Assembly: GCF_003584135.1 (NCBI RefSeq)
Contig: NZ_QXFI01000011.1
Coordinates: 124,001-188,000, forward strand
From: Flagellimonas pelagia
GTDB taxonomy: Bacteria; Bacteroidota; Bacteroidia; Flavobacteriales; Flavobacteriaceae
Reading direction: 5' to 3'
Length of the DNA: 64,000 bases
Each line of letters opens with the position of its first letter. The stretch's first letter is position 1. The notes under the pieces are model-generated. The model did no database searches. It was not told where the DNA came from and saw only the letters and a program-made list of their open reading frames with translations. Both the position numbers and the translations under genes were made by a program. This document shows, piece after piece, positions 61,785 through 64,000 of the stretch.

Positions 61785-62650
61785 TAGGAATGGGAAAATC
61801 CATATCGCACACCGCAGCCTCCATGAGCTATGGAATGAACGAGGAGAAAGAATCGGAAATCATCCACAGCCAATATCTGGCCGGGGAGACCCCACGGGAG
61901 ATCACCGAGGAGTTCAAGGTCATCCAAGAGCAGAACGAACTGTGCCGGAAGAACACGCTCAGCTTTGTGCTGAGTCCCACTATCGAGGACGGTAAAAAAT
62001 TGGAAAGGGAACAGCTCAAGGAAATGACCGAAAGGTTCCTCAAGGAAATGAACCTCAAGCAGCACCAAGCGGTTGCCTTTGTCCATAGGGACAAGGAACA
62101 TGTGCACGTCCACCTGTATGCCAATCGGATAAACTTTCAGGGAAAGGCCTACAATGACAGCTTTATCGGAAAGCGGAGCCAACAGATGGCCGAGCGGGTG
62201 GCCAGACAGATGGAACTTACCACGGTAAGGGAGGCACAACAGGAAAAACTGTACCGGATGCATGAGCTCAGGGCCGAAATACAGAAAATCCATGAAAAGG
62301 TCATGGCCAGGGACAGGCCAAGGGATTTTGACCAATACATCAAATCGATGGAGGAGAACAATGTAAAGGTCATTCCGAGCATCAACAGGCAGAACCAGTT
62401 ACAAGGCTTCCGTTTTGAGTACAAGGGAACCAACCTAAAGGGAAGTGAGGTGCACCGTTCCATGTCCATGGGCAGGATTGCTGGCCAAATGAACTTTGAG
62501 AAAGAAAGGGCACAACGGATTGCCAAGGACAAGAGCATGGAACTTTTGGGTAGGACAGTGAATGTCCCAACAAGTCTGACCAAGACCATCATAAAGAAAA
62601 CCATCAAACTGGCCATTAAGGTGGTCAGGGATACTGGAATAGGAATCTAA
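61781..62650 (+). CDS. Relaxase/mobilization nuclease (Bacteroidota MobA type)
   Basis: 289 residues. Nicks the transfer origin and stays bound to the DNA end. Start GKSISHTAASMSYGMNEEKE (about 5-24) carries the candidate catalytic Tyr (Y17); the metal-binding His cluster is H102, H107, H109, H111 (HRDKEHVHVHLYANR) with N115. The C-terminus is basic (KTIIKKTIKLAIKVVR) and the protein is shorter than most relaxases, which may be complete for this type. Follows the MobC-like gene. Confidence 0.9.
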   Translation: MIGMGKSISHTAASMSYGMNEEKESEIIHSQYLAGETPREITEEFKVIQEQNELCRKNTLSFVLSPTIEDGKKLEREQLKEMTERFLKEMNLKQHQAVAFVHRDKEHVHVHLYANRINFQGKAYNDSFIGKRSQQMAERVARQMELTTVREAQQEKLYRMHELRAEIQKIHEKVMARDRPRDFDQYIKSMEENNVKVIPSINRQNQLQGFRFEYKGTNLKGSEVHRSMSMGRIAGQMNFEKERAQRIAKDKSMELLGRTVNVPTSLTKTIIKKTIKLAIKVVRDTGIGI

Positions 62651-62660
62651 ACAAAACATC

Positions 62661-63116
62661 ATGGCAAAACTGGATGAAATAGCGGAACTGTTGACCGAGG
62701 AGATCAACGGCTTTGAGAAGAGCATCGGCCGATTGGAAAAGGTACATGAAAATTTGCAGAACCTTCCATTGAGGCCCGACACCAATGAAATTAATGTTCT
62801 TCTGAAAGAATATGGCAACAGCCAAAAAACCAACATTGAGGAACAGCAAAAATTGATGCGAAGGATCCTTGGCAAAGTAGAGAAATCAATTCTGTTGCCA
62901 AGTTGGGCCATAAAACTGTCCTGGGGATTGTTGGTCTGTGTCGTATTGGTCCTTGGTTTTTCAATCTATCAGGTATCAAGGATATCAAAGAAAGAAGAGG
63001 TAGCATATATCAAAGGACAGGACAGTGCGATGGGACATTATGGGGCATTCCTTGATGAGAGCCCACAGGCAAAGGAACTGTACCAAATATGGCTGGAGGA
63101 AAATGGCAAAAAGTAG
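62661..63116 (+). CDS. Element-borne hypothetical protein with one membrane helix
   Basis: 151 residues. A charged, coiled-coil-like N-terminal part (about 1-80, KLDEIAELLTEEINGFEKSI), one membrane helix at about 84-105 (IKLSWGLLVCVVLVLGFSIY), and a soluble C-terminal part. Ten bases after the relaxase stop. Similar small membrane proteins follow relaxases in other Bacteroidota elements; function unknown. Confidence 0.8.
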   Translation: MAKLDEIAELLTEEINGFEKSIGRLEKVHENLQNLPLRPDTNEINVLLKEYGNSQKTNIEEQQKLMRRILGKVEKSILLPSWAIKLSWGLLVCVVLVLGFSIYQVSRISKKEEVAYIKGQDSAMGHYGAFLDESPQAKELYQIWLEENGKK

Positions 63117-63129
63117 GACAGCGCCCTAT

Positions 63130-63175
63130 CCTATTTTTGTTCAACGCTTATCTTCCCGAACGCTACAAAAATAGG
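63130..63175. repeat. Perfect 10-bp inverted repeat after the mob genes
   Basis: CCTATTTTTG (63130-63139) and CAAAAATAGG (63166-63175) with a 26-bp spacer that itself holds GTTC/GAAC. May be a terminator, a recombination site or an element boundary. Confidence 0.5.
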
Positions 63176-63255
63176 CCAGGATCCATGCGCTGAAGTCGAG
63201 GTAAGATTTGGGGTAGAGTTTGGTGTATTGATAATCACGATACCTAAATTTTGTA

Positions 63256-63999
63256 TCAGGAATTTGGAATAAGTTTTTTTATGAGTTCGTCTCTACGTCT
63301 TACAGCCACTTCTATTTTGGTCCCATCGGTCAAGGTAATATAGCCTCCTTTTCCTTTTAGATAATGCTCCACAAAGGAAAGGTTGATCAAATGGGACTTG
63401 TGTACCCTAAAAAAGTTGCTGCCATCAAGAATGCCCTCAAAATATTTTAAGGTTTTGGAAGCCGTGATTTTTTTGTTCGATAAGGTATGGATGTGGGTAT
63501 AATTGGCATCTGACTGTAGTCGGACTATGTCATTGGTGTCCACCATGACGAACCCATCCACTGTAGGGATGGCAATTCGTTTGGAATTTCCCGACCCCTC
63601 CTTAAAATTATGGAAAAGCACATCAATTTTTTTTGTGGTCTCTTTGAGGTCCTTGTTCTCCCTCACTTTTTGTAGTGCTTCATGGAGGTCTTCTTTGGCA
63701 ATGGGCTTCAACAAATAATCCAAGGCAGAAAATTTGATGGCCTTTAGGGCATAAGTGTCAAAAGAAGTGGTGAAGATCAGTTCAAAATCAAGATGGTTTA
63801 GTTGGGACAGTAAATCAAACCCGGTAGTACTCCCGAGCTGGACATCCAAAAAAAGCACATCAGGATTGTATTTTTCTATATGTATTTTACCCTCTGAAAT
63901 GGTATTACAACTCGCCAGTATTTGGATATCCGGGCCAACTTCCTGCAGAAGACCCGTCAATCGGGAAATGCAGTGCTGTTCGTCATCAACGATAATGGC
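63256..63999 (-). CDS. LytTR family response regulator, N-terminus outside window
   Basis: 247 residues visible; the frame runs open to the right edge, where the codons read AIIVDDEQHCISR, the start of a receiver domain, so only the first few residues are missing. Phospho-acceptor Asp in PDVLFLDVQLG and the Lys in LLKPIAKEDL are present. C-terminal LytTR DNA-binding domain about the last 100 residues (IVRLQSDANYTHIHTLSNKK, FFRVHKSHLINLSFVEHYLK). The partner kinase gene is probably just outside. Transcribed against the element genes. Confidence 0.92.
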   Translation of the reverse strand, partial: AIIVDDEQHCISRLTGLLQEVGPDIQILASCNTISEGKIHIEKYNPDVLFLDVQLGSTTGFDLLSQLNHLDFELIFTTSFDTYALKAIKFSALDYLLKPIAKEDLHEALQKVRENKDLKETTKKIDVLFHNFKEGSGNSKRIAIPTVDGFVMVDTNDIVRLQSDANYTHIHTLSNKKITASKTLKYFEGILDGSNFFRVHKSHLINLSFVEHYLKGKGGYITLTDGTKIEVAVRRRDELIKKLIPNS

Positions 64000-64000
64000 T

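Larger units (their letters stand above)
58346..64000. mobile_element. Mobilizable integrative element at tRNA-Leu, right end outside window
   Basis: From the 3' end of the tRNA gene the content is excisionase-like HTH, VapE-like helicase, primase, MobC-like protein, relaxase and a small membrane protein, all on the plus strand and mostly overlapping or close. Mobilization proteins without conjugation-pore genes indicate a mobilizable rather than self-transmissible element. No integrase is visible, so the right end, the integrase and the second attachment site are expected further right, if the element is intact. Whether the LytTR gene at the edge belongs to it is unclear. Confidence 0.7.

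Overview
The window looks like chromosomal DNA of a marine Flavobacteriaceae (Bacteroidota), probably close to Muricauda/Allomuricauda or Maribacter; the genus is a guess. Signs for this are several secreted proteins with type IX secretion (T9SS) C-terminal sorting domains, many promoters with the Bacteroidota -7 box TAnnTTTG and little Shine-Dalgarno signal, families common in this group (DUF1501/DUF1800 pair, DUF4870, DUF4199, DUF6428, DUF4286, ligase-associated PdeM and helicase), and many short dispersed palindromic repeats of the GTCATTCTGA / TTCAGCATGAC kind.

Layout. 1-16 kb: glycerate kinase (cut by the window edge), GNAT acetyltransferase, Dps, two poorly supported small genes, short SSB, M28 peptidase, PAP2 phosphatase, a histone-deacetylase-like hydrolase followed by Tex, MetG, and the DUF1800-DUF1501 operon. 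16-25 kb: YraN, an ACT-like protein, a DUF3352-like protein with MORN-type ends, a serine hydrolase, Mfd and PdeM. 25-33 kb: a giant secreted nuclease with three tandem lamin-tail-like units, a lipoprotein carrying a gliding-motility C-terminal domain, and the Lhr-like helicase that normally sits beside PdeM. 33-47 kb: Fbp, aspartate kinase, a two-domain acyltransferase resembling aminolipid synthases (OlsF/GlsF type), an arsR-DUF6428-GNAT-arsC cluster, a run of small stress or accessory genes, MgtE and RsmA. 47-58 kb: TPR protein, SerS, RibF, a secreted metalloprotease with a linked lipoprotein, and the prs-rplY-pth group ending at tRNA-Leu(CAA).

From the 3' end of that tRNA gene to the right edge the content changes to a mobilizable integrative element: excisionase-like HTH protein, VapE-like helicase, a cluster of ten TACCTA/TAGGTA hexamers that looks like iterons, a Toprim primase, a MobC-like protein, a relaxase and a small membrane protein. 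No integrase is in view, so the element probably continues beyond the window. A LytTR response regulator, cut by the edge, closes the window.

The most unusual points are the dispersed repeats that have entered coding sequence in frame in metG and mfd and abut the stop codons of mfd and prs; the iteron-like hexamer cluster; mixed export signals (Tat signal plus T9SS sorting domain, lipobox plus type B sorting domain); the triple-unit nuclease inserted between two ligase-associated repair genes; and a small leftward ORF with its own -7 box inside the element.
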